A stretch of 40,977 nt of DNA, taken from positions 130,907 to 171,883 of the forward strand of contig JAAUZK010000033.1 in assembly GCA_014804655.1 (NCBI GenBank). The letters are read 5' to 3'. The DNA comes from Lachnospiraceae bacterium (GTDB taxonomy: Bacteria > Bacillota > Clostridia > Lachnospirales > Lachnospiraceae). A program made the translations under genes and the position numbers. The notes below the pieces were generated by a model. The model ran no database searches, had not been told where the DNA came from, and saw only the letters and a program-made list of their open reading frames with translations. This document shows positions 32,273 through 40,977 of this stretch, piece after piece (position 1 is the first letter of the stretch; the number at the start of each line of letters is the position of its first letter).

Positions 32273-33493
32273 CTATTTTACCCCGGACCAGATAATAGAT
32301 GCAGTTCCTTTTACCGCTCTATAATCCCAATCAAACTCTTTACAAAAACTGGTTTGAAACATTGCAGCAAAATCTTCTTCCCGATCTACTAAGAATACGC
32401 TTGTTCCTGCTCCTTCATGAAATATTGTTCCTTCTGAAAGAAGCTGTTCCATATCCAATTTAGAGGAATATATTGGTACACCTGCACCATACCGCAGTTT
32501 TTTATTTCTTCCATGTGTCACATCTAACACATTCGCATTCAATAAATCAGTCCATAGCAAAGACAATGCTTTTTTGCCTATAACTCTCTTCCCCTTATAA
32601 TATCCATCCCTTAAAAGCATTTCACCCAAATGAACCATTTCCCGGCATGTAGACATTTCACCACCTGCAGTGTCAGGAATCCCTCTCCAGCATTGATAGG
32701 TTGGTGCTGCCATCGCCATATCACCATGCACCTTACATTTTTCAACCATTGCAATGTCCGTTTCATTTGCAATATTATAACGTTTAATTTGGTCTATAGT
32801 AGCATATTTTCTCCAATGAGTGTCATACATTTCACATGGTATGAATATATTTTCTTTCATATACTCTTCGGCTTCCATTCCGGTTGCTCTTTTAATAATC
32901 TCACCAAGAATGAAATATGCAACAATGGAATAGATCCATTTCTCTCCTGGCTTTGCATGAAGTCCCGTCTTCACAACAGCAGAGATCCATGTACGCTCGG
33001 AATCATTTTCATCCATATTTTTCCACCAAAAGCGTTCATCTTCCGGAAAACATCCATCTAAAGCACATATACCAGACGTATGTGTAAGTAAATGCATAAT
33101 TGTGATATCTCTGAAATCTTCTACATCAAACTCTGATATCCACTCTTTTACCGGTTGACCTAAATAGCAAATTCCATCTTCCATCAGCTTTAGAATCGCT
33201 ATTGCCGTAATTACTTTTCCAACCGACTGAATCTCAAATAAAGTGTCAGGGCGAAAGACTGTATTTCCCATCCATGGGTATGCCAGGTTTCCAATCGCAA
33301 CGTCTGCAAATATCTTACCATGTCTCCAAAGGCAATAGCTACCCGACTTGATCATTCCCTGATCTATCATGCTTTGAATGTATTTATTTAAGTAATCTAA
33401 TCTATTTGCATCATAATCTACTTCTTCCGGTGAAGAATCACATTCTGCACTGATAATCTGCGCTTGCAATTGTTGTATATCTTTCCACTGCAT
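32273..33493 (-). CDS. Serine hydrolase of the beta-lactamase/PBP class C family
   Basis: 406 residues. QSVGKVITAIAILKLMEDG carries the SxxK nucleophile-base pair (S-V-G-K). IYSIVAYFILGEIIKRATGM is the second conserved Tyr motif (usually YSN, here YSI), and FHEGAGTSVFLV replaces KTG with HxG, as is common in class C esterases and D-aminopeptidases. No signal peptide, so a cytoplasmic hydrolase of an ester, amide or peptide is more likely than a beta-lactamase. RBS GAGGAT. 18 bases downstream of the XRE-methyltransferase gene; one operon. Its own terminator follows. Confidence 0.87.
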   Translation of the reverse strand: MQWKDIQQLQAQIISAECDSSPEEVDYDANRLDYLNKYIQSMIDQGMIKSGSYCLWRHGKIFADVAIGNLAYPWMGNTVFRPDTLFEIQSVGKVITAIAILKLMEDGICYLGQPVKEWISEFDVEDFRDITIMHLLTHTSGICALDGCFPEDERFWWKNMDENDSERTWISAVVKTGLHAKPGEKWIYSIVAYFILGEIIKRATGMEAEEYMKENIFIPCEMYDTHWRKYATIDQIKRYNIANETDIAMVEKCKVHGDMAMAAPTYQCWRGIPDTAGGEMSTCREMVHLGEMLLRDGYYKGKRVIGKKALSLLWTDLLNANVLDVTHGRNKKLRYGAGVPIYSSKLDMEQLLSEGTIFHEGAGTSVFLVDREEDFAAMFQTSFCKEFDWDYRAVKGTASIIWSGVK

Positions 33494-33511
33494 ACATAAA
33501 TCCTCATTTCA

Positions 33512-34597
33512 TTACAAAGCTGCATATACAAAATATATTCCTGATGTTTTCACAGCAATCGCATCCTCTGTGTCAAAGTATTCGCTTGTACGATTGTAAT
33601 ACTCTATCACATCATTTGCACGTTGCAGACTGTGACCATGATTCAGAAAATAGTTTACGCCGCCTCGATAGGAATCCTCATGTGAATATGCATATCTAAA
33701 CATATCATTTAAGTTGCTCTTATTTGAATCAGCCGGTTCATATATCACTACCTGATCACTGATTCTTGCTTGAATATCCTGAAATCCTTCTTGTTTTAAT
33801 AAAAAAGGAATTTTGGTTCCCATTCGATAATCGCGCTCGTGATGGGTCATCTCATACTCCCACAATGGAATAAAATCTGGTCTTGTTAATCCATTCTCCT
33901 GTTTCTCCAGTCCGGAATAATACCCTGCTTGTTCAACTTCCATGTTAGCATCTATTAATAAAATCATACCTCCTGGCTTTAGTGCATCCTTCATTTTAGC
34001 AACAATCTGCTCTGGATGCGGCATATAGGATAGCACAAACAAAGCGACTACTAAATCAAACTGCTTATCCTGTTGATATTTATATATGTCTTCATTGATA
34101 AAATGATATGAAAAAGAAGTTTTGGAAAAGTGGTTATTCGCTTCCTCAATTTGCCCTTTGTCTAATTCAATGCCCGTATAACTACTACCTTCTGGTAATA
34201 AAGGCATAAATTTCATTCCCAAATAACCGTATCCACATCCAAAATCTAAAATATCGATCGGTTTCGAGAACTTCCATACATCCTTTACTAAGAATTTAAA
34301 ATAATCATCATTCCAATACAGATTTTTCCATATTTTAATTACATCTCGATTTTCATTCCAGTAATCAATTTCATCATATTTAATGGAATGATCATCCTTA
34401 TTTAAAGGCACTAACCCTAAAATAATGTCTGCACTAACACCAAAAATATCCGCTAATCTTGGGATATGCGTTATATCCGGAAAATTAACACCGTTTTCCC
34501 ATTTGCTAATAGTTTGAAAGGAAACGTGCATCAATTCTGCAAGCTCCTTTTGGGTTAATCCTTTTTCTTCTCTTAATTCCTTAATATATAACTTCAT
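33512..34597 (-). CDS. XRE helix-turn-helix fused to class I SAM-dependent methyltransferase
   Basis: 361 residues. Residues 1-65: XRE domain (YIKELREEKGLTQKELAELM, VSFQTISKWENGVNFPD, DIFGVSADIILGLV). From about 110 on: methyltransferase with IDILDFGCGYGYLGMKF (motif I), YTGIELDKGQIEEAN (motif II acidic Glu), FDLVVALFVLSYMPHPEQ (motif IV) and LKPGGMILLID (motif VI). The two halves are one polypeptide: a regulator that may be gated by SAM or by a methylated small molecule. AGGTG precedes ATG. First gene of an operon with the serine hydrolase. Fusion is a known but sparse architecture. Confidence 0.9.
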   Translation of the reverse strand: MKLYIKELREEKGLTQKELAELMHVSFQTISKWENGVNFPDITHIPRLADIFGVSADIILGLVPLNKDDHSIKYDEIDYWNENRDVIKIWKNLYWNDDYFKFLVKDVWKFSKPIDILDFGCGYGYLGMKFMPLLPEGSSYTGIELDKGQIEEANNHFSKTSFSYHFINEDIYKYQQDKQFDLVVALFVLSYMPHPEQIVAKMKDALKPGGMILLIDANMEVEQAGYYSGLEKQENGLTRPDFIPLWEYEMTHHERDYRMGTKIPFLLKQEGFQDIQARISDQVVIYEPADSNKSNLNDMFRYAYSHEDSYRGGVNYFLNHGHSLQRANDVIEYYNRTSEYFDTEDAIAVKTSGIYFVYAAL

Positions 34598-34783
34598 AAA
34601 ACACCTGCCACTCTAATCGACAACCTTAAATTTTCTATCCGCTTATCACTTTTGAATATATTTCTTCAACTATGCTGTCTGAATTGGAATTTTAAATTCT
34701 ACTCTTCTTTCTTAAACTAGAATTTAGTCTTTTATATGGAAGTTAACCCTTCAATTCAGGCTTATGAAACAGCCTCGTAATTA

Positions 34784-35962
34784 TTATTTCATCTTCTCAA
34801 ACTTGGACAAATCCTGACCTTTTAACGCTTTCTCAAGCAGCGTCGGCAAAAGCTGCGGATTGCACGCAAAGCATGGAATGCCAAGCCCTGCAAGCTTTTG
34901 TGCCATCTGCGCATCATAGTAGGGTTTCCCACCGTCCGCAATCGCAAGCAGACTGATTACCGTCACACCGGACTCCTTCATATCCGCAATACGCCTTAAC
35001 ATCCCTGCTCTGTTTCCGCCCTCCTCCAAATCTGATATCAGGAAAAACAATGTCTTTGCCGGATTCTCTATAAATTGCTCACAGTAGGCAATCGATTTAT
35101 TGATATCCGTACCTCCGCCTAACTGAAAACCAAACAGCAGGTCTACCGGGTCATCGCTCTTTTCTGTCAGGTCTACGATATTGGTATCAAATGCCACAAT
35201 CCTCGTCTTGATGCTTGACATACTTGCAAGTATACAACTGATAATCGACGAATAGATGACGGATTCCCCCATTGAACCGCTTTGGTCAATATCAAGAATA
35301 ATATTCCACTTGTTTGCCGCTGTTGTGCTCGTCCGATCAAAAAAATAGAAATGTTCCGGCACAATTGTCCCTAGTTCTAAATTGTAATGCTTTAAATTGC
35401 GGCTTATCGTCATTTTGTAATCCATTGCCGACGCTGACGGAATTGGTGAATGATTTCTCTTATTGACCGCAGCAGTTACAGCACGTCGAATATCCTGTTC
35501 CAAAAGCTTATTGATTTCTTCCACAATCTTTTTGATAAACTCGCGGACACTTTCCTTGGATCGCTTTGGAATCTGGTCTTTCAGCATCAGTATCGTGGAT
35601 GCAAGACCAATATCCGGCTCCATATTTTCCAAAAGTTCCGGCTCAAACAATAACTGTTTTAAACCACAGCGCGTCACTGCATCATTTTGAATAACAGTCA
35701 CAAGCTCCTTATCAAAAAGGGTTCTCACATCACCAAGCCAACGGGTAATCTGAGGATTAGACGGCCCCTTACCGGCGCCTGACGCACCTTGGTTTCCATT
35801 TCCAAATCCGCCAAGTTCCGTCCGGTTATATATGGAAGCCAGTGCCTGATCCATCAAATCCTGTTCCTGCGTCAGTGACAAATCTGTCATTCCCGAAAAA
35901 CGATTCTCACTCTCCTGTCCTAAAATCAGACGCCATCTGCTGATTTGTTCTTTTATATCCAT
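34784..35962 (-). CDS. VWA-domain protein of a MoxR/DUF5682 operon
   Basis: 392 residues from ATG 35962 (GGGGA seven bases upstream; ATG 36034 has no site). After an N-terminal helical region (about 1-190), a von Willebrand A domain begins with WNIILDIDQSGSMGESVIYS (MIDAS DxSxS), continues with FQLGGGTDINKSIAYCEQFI (MIDAS Thr) and FFLISDLEEGGN (MIDAS Asp). All metal-site residues are kept, so Mg-dependent binding to the MoxR ATPase is expected. Last gene of the operon. After the stop there is a small weak AGGCT...AGCCT stem at about 34760-34776. Confidence 0.9.
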   Translation of the reverse strand: MDIKEQISRWRLILGQESENRFSGMTDLSLTQEQDLMDQALASIYNRTELGGFGNGNQGASGAGKGPSNPQITRWLGDVRTLFDKELVTVIQNDAVTRCGLKQLLFEPELLENMEPDIGLASTILMLKDQIPKRSKESVREFIKKIVEEINKLLEQDIRRAVTAAVNKRNHSPIPSASAMDYKMTISRNLKHYNLELGTIVPEHFYFFDRTSTTAANKWNIILDIDQSGSMGESVIYSSIISCILASMSSIKTRIVAFDTNIVDLTEKSDDPVDLLFGFQLGGGTDINKSIAYCEQFIENPAKTLFFLISDLEEGGNRAGMLRRIADMKESGVTVISLLAIADGGKPYYDAQMAQKLAGLGIPCFACNPQLLPTLLEKALKGQDLSKFEKMK

Positions 35963-35985
35963 ACAAATCCCCATCCTTGTAAAAA

Positions 35986-36026
35986 ATTGAGCTTCGCTCA
36001 ATTGCGAGATTCGCTTCGCGAACTCG
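35986..36026 (-). other. Two tandem hairpins between DUF5682 and VWA genes
   Basis: ATTGAGC-TTC-GCTCAAT (35986-36002) and CGAG-A-TTCGC-TTC-GCGAA-CTCG (36005-36026), only two bases apart and both with TTC loops. They lie in the 102-base operon gap, too far upstream to hide the VWA ribosome site. Possible RNA processing or stability elements. Confidence 0.55.
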
Positions 36027-36064
36027 AAAAACACTGAGCAATTTCCTATAGAATAAATAATATA

Positions 36065-38314
36065 TCACATATCAAAATCAAAATCCTCAAGACCCTCAAT
36101 CATCTGCTGCGAACTCTCGTCAAGTACAGCATTTACCACTTCACTGACTTCCTGTCCATTCAATCCGAGTATCTCTCCAAGATTTTCTGCAATCTCGTCC
36201 TTTTCCACAGCCGTAAAGTCTGCAAATGCACGTCGCAGAAAGACAAGCGCTCTCTTGAATTCCTCATCATCCAGCGTCATAAGGTACTCATTCAGACTCT
36301 CCCATAGTGACAGTCTTGCAATTAGAGCATACCTGTTCTTCATGGCAAGGCCCTCAAACCACCCGGCGCCCAAATCTGCCGGAACACCTTTGGAAAGACG
36401 TCTTGACACTTCTGTGCGTAACTGTTGTGTACTCAGATTGCCGCGCTCTAAAAGGATTGCCGCCGCAAAGCCTGATAATTTTGTGTTCAGGTCATCCCTT
36501 CTTGCGATATTTTCCAGTGTTTTTATCCACTCCTCATGATTTAGGAAGTCATGTGCCAGCTCTGCGCTGTTTAACTGCTCTATCGCTGTGATGATTACCT
36601 TGCTTGCAGCGTCATCGCACACACAGGCTCCCTCAAGAATCAGACATGCCCTGTAAAAAAGCTGCTGCAATATTGGCTCTAACGGCTTAGCATCAATCCG
36701 CCTGATATTTCCATACTGTACCACGACGGAAAGCCTTTGTGCCGTCTTTGCCAAATCCTCAACAGAAGCTGCATCCACGGCCATCTTTTGCAGCGCTGCA
36801 GTCGCATAGCCGACGGCTTTTTCCATACCACAGCAGCATGCATCCTCTATGACAAGCGCAATATCCCCCATCATTGCTGCATTCTCCACTCGTTCTTTCA
36901 TGGCAAAGGAAGCTGCTCCGTCAACGGTATCTCCCTTAAGAGCCGACTCCACAAGCTCTATCTCCGCCTCTGGTGTCCAGCGCACAATCCAGTGCTCTGA
37001 CCATGTCGCATTATCCTGATTTACTGCCTGATACTGGGCAAAGCTTACCCCTAACACCCTCAGTCTGTGCATAAAAAACGAACGGTACAAATCCAGAAAC
37101 GCTGATTTTTCCGATTTTACACGCCTGTTCTCGCGCAGGTCAAGCTGTAAATCTTGCGCCGTGATATCGCGGTATTTTTCAAGCTTTAAATCATTCAGAT
37201 TTCTATAAAAATCCTCCTGAATACTTGTGCGGCTCACCCCGTCAGGAAGTGCCCCGATTGCTGTTCCAATCTCTGTATCCGCTGTTGCCAGTATAATGTT
37301 TGACACACTTCCCTCGCCGATACAGGTCAGAGCCGCGTCCCGCAAATCCCTCAGCGCTGCAACGGTTCCGCCTCTGAGCTGTGCCAATGCCCCCGCAAGC
37401 CGGACTGCTTCTATCACAGATGCCGACGAAACAGGATTTCCCTTATCACGCTGGTATGCCGCAAGCTTAATGAGATAACTGTACGCGGCATACATCGGCT
37501 CTCCCCTGTTTAAGCCTTCCCACAAAAGTGCATAATAAGCAGGTGCCTTGTTGCCGGCACCGTACCCCGCTCTTGTGGAAAGTCGATAATATGAGTATGG
37601 CATCAGTGTATGATTCGCTTCCACCCTTGGCATCCGGGACAAGTCCTCATCATGCTCCTGCCAGCTTTTCAATCCCTCCACATGGTAAGAACCTGTCACC
37701 ACAACAATGTTATCCGGCTCGACACCGGAACCCACGGCATTTTTTATCTGCTGGCGCATATATGCCTCGCGGAGCACTGTCTCCGGCCAGTCATTTTCCG
37801 TTCCCTCCGTAAGACTTCTGACATTGGCGCCAAAGCTGTTTGCGCCCAGATGATAGGCCTCCATGCTGCCTGCCTGTTCCATGACACGCTCCCAAAATGT
37901 ATCATGCCCGTCCTCACCACTTTTTTTATCAAGCTGTTCATAGACACTGACTCTATCTTCTTCCCCGTCTGTATCCGGCATGTCACAATCCCGATCCGCT
38001 AAAAACGCCGTCGAAGGCATGTCAATAAAACGACATTCCACATGTTTCTCATAGCACCACTGAATTGCCTGATATTCCGGTGAATACTCTGCAAAAGGAT
38101 ACAGTATGGTCCGCACAGGCGCCTCTTTTGTATATGCAAGCACCGCAATCGGAGGCTTTGTCTCCTCACGCACCATATCGGAAAGCATATCATTAAAATC
38201 GCTTGGTCCCTCAACCAGTACAAGTACAGGCTTCTTTTCATCAAGAAAGTTTCGCAGATAATATGCTCCGGCAGGCGATAAGTGCCTTATTCCAAAAAAA
38301 TTTGGCTGATTCAT
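36065..38314 (-). CDS. DUF5682-family protein with TIKI/TraB/EreA-like motifs
   Basis: 749 residues from ATG 38314 (GGGGG seven bases upstream; a TTG one codon earlier is unlikely). Motifs in the first 220 residues: FFGIRHLSPAG (GxxH), VLVLVEGPSDF (an acidic residue after a strand), and VVVTGSYHVEGL (second GxxHxxG). This order resembles the TIKI/TraB/GumN/EreA superfamily of metal-dependent hydrolases. The rest (about 400 residues) is helical and repetitive, perhaps a protein-binding scaffold. In operon with MoxR and VWA; likely the client or effector of that ATPase. Catalytic activity not proven. Confidence 0.82.
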   Translation of the reverse strand: MNQPNFFGIRHLSPAGAYYLRNFLDEKKPVLVLVEGPSDFNDMLSDMVREETKPPIAVLAYTKEAPVRTILYPFAEYSPEYQAIQWCYEKHVECRFIDMPSTAFLADRDCDMPDTDGEEDRVSVYEQLDKKSGEDGHDTFWERVMEQAGSMEAYHLGANSFGANVRSLTEGTENDWPETVLREAYMRQQIKNAVGSGVEPDNIVVVTGSYHVEGLKSWQEHDEDLSRMPRVEANHTLMPYSYYRLSTRAGYGAGNKAPAYYALLWEGLNRGEPMYAAYSYLIKLAAYQRDKGNPVSSASVIEAVRLAGALAQLRGGTVAALRDLRDAALTCIGEGSVSNIILATADTEIGTAIGALPDGVSRTSIQEDFYRNLNDLKLEKYRDITAQDLQLDLRENRRVKSEKSAFLDLYRSFFMHRLRVLGVSFAQYQAVNQDNATWSEHWIVRWTPEAEIELVESALKGDTVDGAASFAMKERVENAAMMGDIALVIEDACCCGMEKAVGYATAALQKMAVDAASVEDLAKTAQRLSVVVQYGNIRRIDAKPLEPILQQLFYRACLILEGACVCDDAASKVIITAIEQLNSAELAHDFLNHEEWIKTLENIARRDDLNTKLSGFAAAILLERGNLSTQQLRTEVSRRLSKGVPADLGAGWFEGLAMKNRYALIARLSLWESLNEYLMTLDDEEFKRALVFLRRAFADFTAVEKDEIAENLGEILGLNGQEVSEVVNAVLDESSQQMIEGLEDFDFDM

Positions 38315-38329
38315 CAAACTACCCCCATA

Positions 38330-38438
38330 ATTCCGCTCTGCGGAATCTCAAAGCAAGATGAAAAATGCTCGCTTTTCAGGCATTTTTCCAAACATTTAGA
38401 AACTCTTAGGCTGCGTTTTTTGCTGCCTTAGTGTTTCT
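38330..38438 (-). other. Three consecutive hairpins between MoxR and DUF5682 genes
   Basis: ATTCCGC-TCT-GCGGAAT (38330-38346); AAAAATGC...GCATTTTT (38361-38387); and a long stem of 17-base arms (38398-38414 and 38422-38438) with three T-T mismatches around GTTTTTT. All in the 135-base gap. They may act as a partial terminator or processing site to set different levels of ATPase and DUF5682. Confidence 0.6.
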
Positions 38439-38449
38439 TAATGTTTTTT

Positions 38450-39532
38450 TCACACAAGTTCTTTGCATGCCTTATACAGTCCAAGCCATTCGGAGCCTCG
38501 CTTTTTCATGACATTTTCCAGATACTCCTTCCATGCAACCGCATCTTTGTCCTCATCCTTGATGACAGCGCCCTGTAAGGCAGCCGCTAAATCCTCGTTT
38601 GCAACCGTACCGTTTCCAAAACTCCCGGCCAGCGCCATACTGTTGCACAAAAGCGATATTGCCTCCGCAGTAGAAAGGACACCGGAAGTCCCCTTTACCT
38701 TCTGTGTGCGGTCGAGCGTCTCCCCACAGCGAAGCTCGCGGAAAATCGTACATACTTTTTCGACAACATCATCGGCAGGCTGCTTCGCATTGAGGTCAAG
38801 ATTTTCTGACAATTGTGTCACCCTTGTCCTGACAATCTCCATCTCGGAATCCAAATCATCCGGTGCCGGAAGCACCACAATATTAAATCGCCGTTTCAGC
38901 GCGGCGGACATCTCATTGACGCCCTTGTCCCTTGTATTTGCAGTCGCAATCACCGAAAATCCCTTTTTCGCGGCAACTTCAACTGCAAGCTCCGGAACAG
39001 AGATTCTTTTTTCTGACAAAATGGAAATCAATGCATCCTGTACCTCCGAAGCACAGCGCGAAATCTCTTCGACACGTGCAATAGTTCCCGTCTCCATCGC
39101 GTTAAATACAGGGCTTTTAAGCATTGCCTCATGTGACGGTCCCTGTGCAATCAACATCGCATAGTTCCACGAATATTTAATCTGTTCTTCTGTCGTTCCC
39201 GCCGTTCCCTGTATCACTTTTGTGGAGTCACCATTAATAGCTGCTGTCAGATGCTCGGAAAGCCAGCTTTTTGCCGTTCCCGGCTCGCCGATAAGCAATA
39301 ATGCCCTGTCGGTCACAAGCGTTGATATCGCGATTTCCACAAGACGCTCATGGCCTATGTACTTGGGCGTTATCTCTGTCTTTCCAACCTTTCCGCCACA
39401 GATATATGTCTTTACGGACTGTGGCGACATCCTCCATCCTGTGGGAACCGGATTTTTTTCAGCCGCAATTAACGCATCAATTTCTTTTTGAAACAATTTT
39501 TCAGCAGGTAATCTTAATATTTCTTCACTCAT
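38450..39532 (-). CDS. MoxR-family AAA+ ATPase
   Basis: 360 residues from ATG 39532 (AAGGAG ten bases upstream). AAA+ motifs: LLLIGEPGTAKSWLSEHLTA (Walker A as GEPGTAKS), ATGTIARVEEISRCASEVQD-type Walker B segment (MetGlyThrIle-ARVEEISR), FSVIATANTRDKG (sensor 1 with Asn), and MSAALKRRFNIVVLP (Arg finger). Typical MoxR chaperones partner with a VWA protein to remodel or insert metal into a client. 14 bases after the HEAT-like gene, and 135 bases before DUF5682. Confidence 0.93.
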   Translation of the reverse strand: MSEEILRLPAEKLFQKEIDALIAAEKNPVPTGWRMSPQSVKTYICGGKVGKTEITPKYIGHERLVEIAISTLVTDRALLLIGEPGTAKSWLSEHLTAAINGDSTKVIQGTAGTTEEQIKYSWNYAMLIAQGPSHEAMLKSPVFNAMETGTIARVEEISRCASEVQDALISILSEKRISVPELAVEVAAKKGFSVIATANTRDKGVNEMSAALKRRFNIVVLPAPDDLDSEMEIVRTRVTQLSENLDLNAKQPADDVVEKVCTIFRELRCGETLDRTQKVKGTSGVLSTAEAISLLCNSMALAGSFGNGTVANEDLAAALQGAVIKDEDKDAVAWKEYLENVMKKRGSEWLGLYKACKELV

Positions 39533-39546
39533 TTTATCACTTCTCC

Positions 39547-40977
39547 TTACAATCCCATCTCCCGGCACATATCTTTATCATCTAATACTACCCATTGTAC
39601 CAGAATATCATCAACTCTCTCTGATGCATGTTTTTTCAGCCATTCCATGATTTTTGCCGCATATGAAAGCTTTATTGGTCTTCTTACAACCCTGCGATCC
39701 GGATAATAAATATCTGCATTGGTTCCCCAGAATTCATAACCACACGCTCTTACGTCCCATCTGACATAGGCGGCAGCCTCAATCACTGCTTTCATGCGTT
39801 CCTGCGAAAACTTTGACACGAGCAATATTTTTGCTGTGACTTGTTCCTCAAGCCATTTGGTACAGTCCTCATCATTTGAAAATTTTACAGTTATGACAGC
39901 CGGAAGGAATTTTATATTTGTTTCCTTCGCATTTTTATTCTGATACAGTTCCACAGCAAGCGCCTGCAAATCCATATCAGGATTTGCGATCAGTGAGTGA
40001 TGAAGAACTTTCCCCAAAGTCGTTTCTATATCCAACTCCTTTGCGTCATATGTATATCTGTTTGGATTCAGCACACCACGTTTAAAGACATCATATTCAT
40101 GATCATACTGTGGTTTCTTCCACGTTTTTTTCAACAATTGGTTTATTTTTTCTTTTTTCGCAAGCAGCCTGCGATAGCATGCACAGATATCTGCCCCTCC
40201 CTTTCCAAAAATTGTTCTGACAATACTTTGCAAAGTGTCCGATATTTTTATTTTTTCTTCGTCTGAGGCACTGTCAATCAGGTCAATTTTTTCAGTCACC
40301 ATGTTACAAATGTCTGCCACCAACTCCGATGACCAATCCACAGTTGTATTTTTCAGATATTTCAAGACTATTTCCGGCTTTTTCTTTGCCAACTCCTTAA
40401 AATATTCATGTACCTCCACATTCTTTATCTCTGCGAGCACTTCAAAAACTTTATCCTTGTTTTTTCCTTTTTCCGTTTTTGACATATCAAGGAGCAGTGA
40501 CATATTGTTCGGCTCGTGGCGAAGTGCATCAATCAATTCAAGCCGCACATCCTTCTGCGCCTCCTCAAGCATCTTGACATAAAAGTCATTTGCCTCAGCA
40601 CCGGCAAGTGCACTGATTACTTTTACGCGGCGAACCATTTCTTTCTTTCCCTTCGGGTCAAAATCCTTGTATAAAAGCGGCAAAATTGTCTTATCATTGT
40701 CTTCCTTCAGCCATTGTTCCACCTTGTCTGCAAGCTCTGCATACGAAGCTCCCAATGCCTGTACCAATGCATATTTTACACGGTAATCCCGGAAAAGTTC
40801 AGGGTTATTCTCATGTGTATCACACACATATCCATAATGTCCTCCGCCTGATGTTGTCAGCGCTTCCAGCAACTCCTTCAATGTGGAGTAAGGTGCATTG
40901 ATAATGAAACTGCCTGCACTTTCTTCTGCATTGATGATTCCGGCTGTTTCAACCTCTCCCTTTACATCCACTGTCCC
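39547..40977 (-). CDS. HEAT-like-repeat protein of the MoxR operon (5' end outside window)
   Basis: At least 476 residues; no start codon with a ribosome site is present at the right edge, so the gene probably begins outside the window. The visible part is almost all helical, with paired-helix repeats about 30-40 residues long (MVRRVKVISALAGAEANDFY, VRLELIDALRHEPNNMSLLL, VFEVLAEIKNVEVHEYFKEL), as in HEAT/ARM scaffolds. The C-terminal part contains VKFSNDEDCTKWLEEQVTAK. No catalytic motif. It is the first gene seen in the operon and probably a scaffold or recognition subunit. Confidence 0.78.
   Translation of the reverse strand, partial: GTVDVKGEVETAGIINAEESAGSFIINAPYSTLKELLEALTTSGGGHYGYVCDTHENNPELFRDYRVKYALVQALGASYAELADKVEQWLKEDNDKTILPLLYKDFDPKGKKEMVRRVKVISALAGAEANDFYVKMLEEAQKDVRLELIDALRHEPNNMSLLLDMSKTEKGKNKDKVFEVLAEIKNVEVHEYFKELAKKKPEIVLKYLKNTTVDWSSELVADICNMVTEKIDLIDSASDEEKIKISDTLQSIVRTIFGKGGADICACYRRLLAKKEKINQLLKKTWKKPQYDHEYDVFKRGVLNPNRYTYDAKELDIETTLGKVLHHSLIANPDMDLQALAVELYQNKNAKETNIKFLPAVITVKFSNDEDCTKWLEEQVTAKILLVSKFSQERMKAVIEAAAYVRWDVRACGYEFWGTNADIYYPDRRVVRRPIKLSYAAKIMEWLKKHASERVDDILVQWVVLDDKDMCREMGL

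Overview
The window looks like a chromosomal accessory region of a Firmicute in class Clostridia, most likely Lachnospiraceae. The grounds are strong AGGAGG-type ribosome binding sites, T-box leaders, a Firmicutes-type LexA box, and families typical of that group (EFR1 flavodoxin-ferredoxin, TIGR04076, DUF4097/DUF1700 with PadR, YitT, TipA-type MerR, CPBP proteases). The taxon is inferred from gene style only. I see no rRNA, tRNA, CRISPR array, transposase or integrase gene.

Layout. 1-4.2 kb: the start of a flavodoxin-type reductase, a DinB-like protein, a DNA-deoxyinosine glycosylase coupled to an XRE regulator, a second XRE regulator and a CPBP membrane protease. 4.2-8.4 kb: a TipA-type MerR regulator, an unaccompanied Phd/YefM antitoxin, an XRE regulator fragment, a C39-like cysteine peptidase with an XRE/GyrI-like regulator, and a DUF2130 nuclease-like coiled-coil protein. 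8.6-14.5 kb: DegV and two GNAT acetyltransferases, a membrane protein, a frameshifted EFR1 gene, a lipoprotein, a TIGR04076 protein and a cupin. 14.7-18.1 kb: two T-box leaders. One reads as threonine-specific and precedes a 2H-phosphoesterase (2'-5' RNA ligase family); the other reads as alanine-specific and precedes a short alanyl-tRNA synthetase. Fragments of a GNAT gene and a YjdF/DUF2992 gene lie between them. 18.2-24 kb: a QueG-like iron-sulfur protein, a broken GNAT, a P-loop kinase, YitT, a frameshifted P-loop gene, a shortened MerR and a large MerR with a duplicated C-terminal domain. 24.2-26.7 kb: a PadR-DUF1700-DUF4097 operon with a clear operator. 26.8-28 kb: an SOS locus in which an intact LexA promoter now drives only scraps of a Y-family polymerase, a small partner gene and, just upstream, an SRAP peptidase. 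28.3-34.6 kb: an XRE-methyltransferase fusion, a serine hydrolase, a heterodimeric ABC exporter and a MarR fragment. 34.8 kb to the end: a VWA / DUF5682 / MoxR ATPase / HEAT-like operon whose first gene runs off the window.

The two strongest stories are these. (1) The MoxR-VWA-DUF5682 operon, where DUF5682 carries motifs that resemble TIKI/TraB/EreA-type hydrolases, and where two intergenic gaps hold strings of hairpins. (2) A threonine-type T-box in front of an RNA-end-processing-type enzyme rather than a synthetase or amino-acid gene. A further pattern is the number of deletion scars: genes reduced to joined N- and C-terminal pieces, with promoters and start sites left intact. Three MerR genes share a 19-bp-spacer promoter design, and two of them have nearly the same spacer sequence.

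All names come from motif and family recognition by eye; no database search was run.
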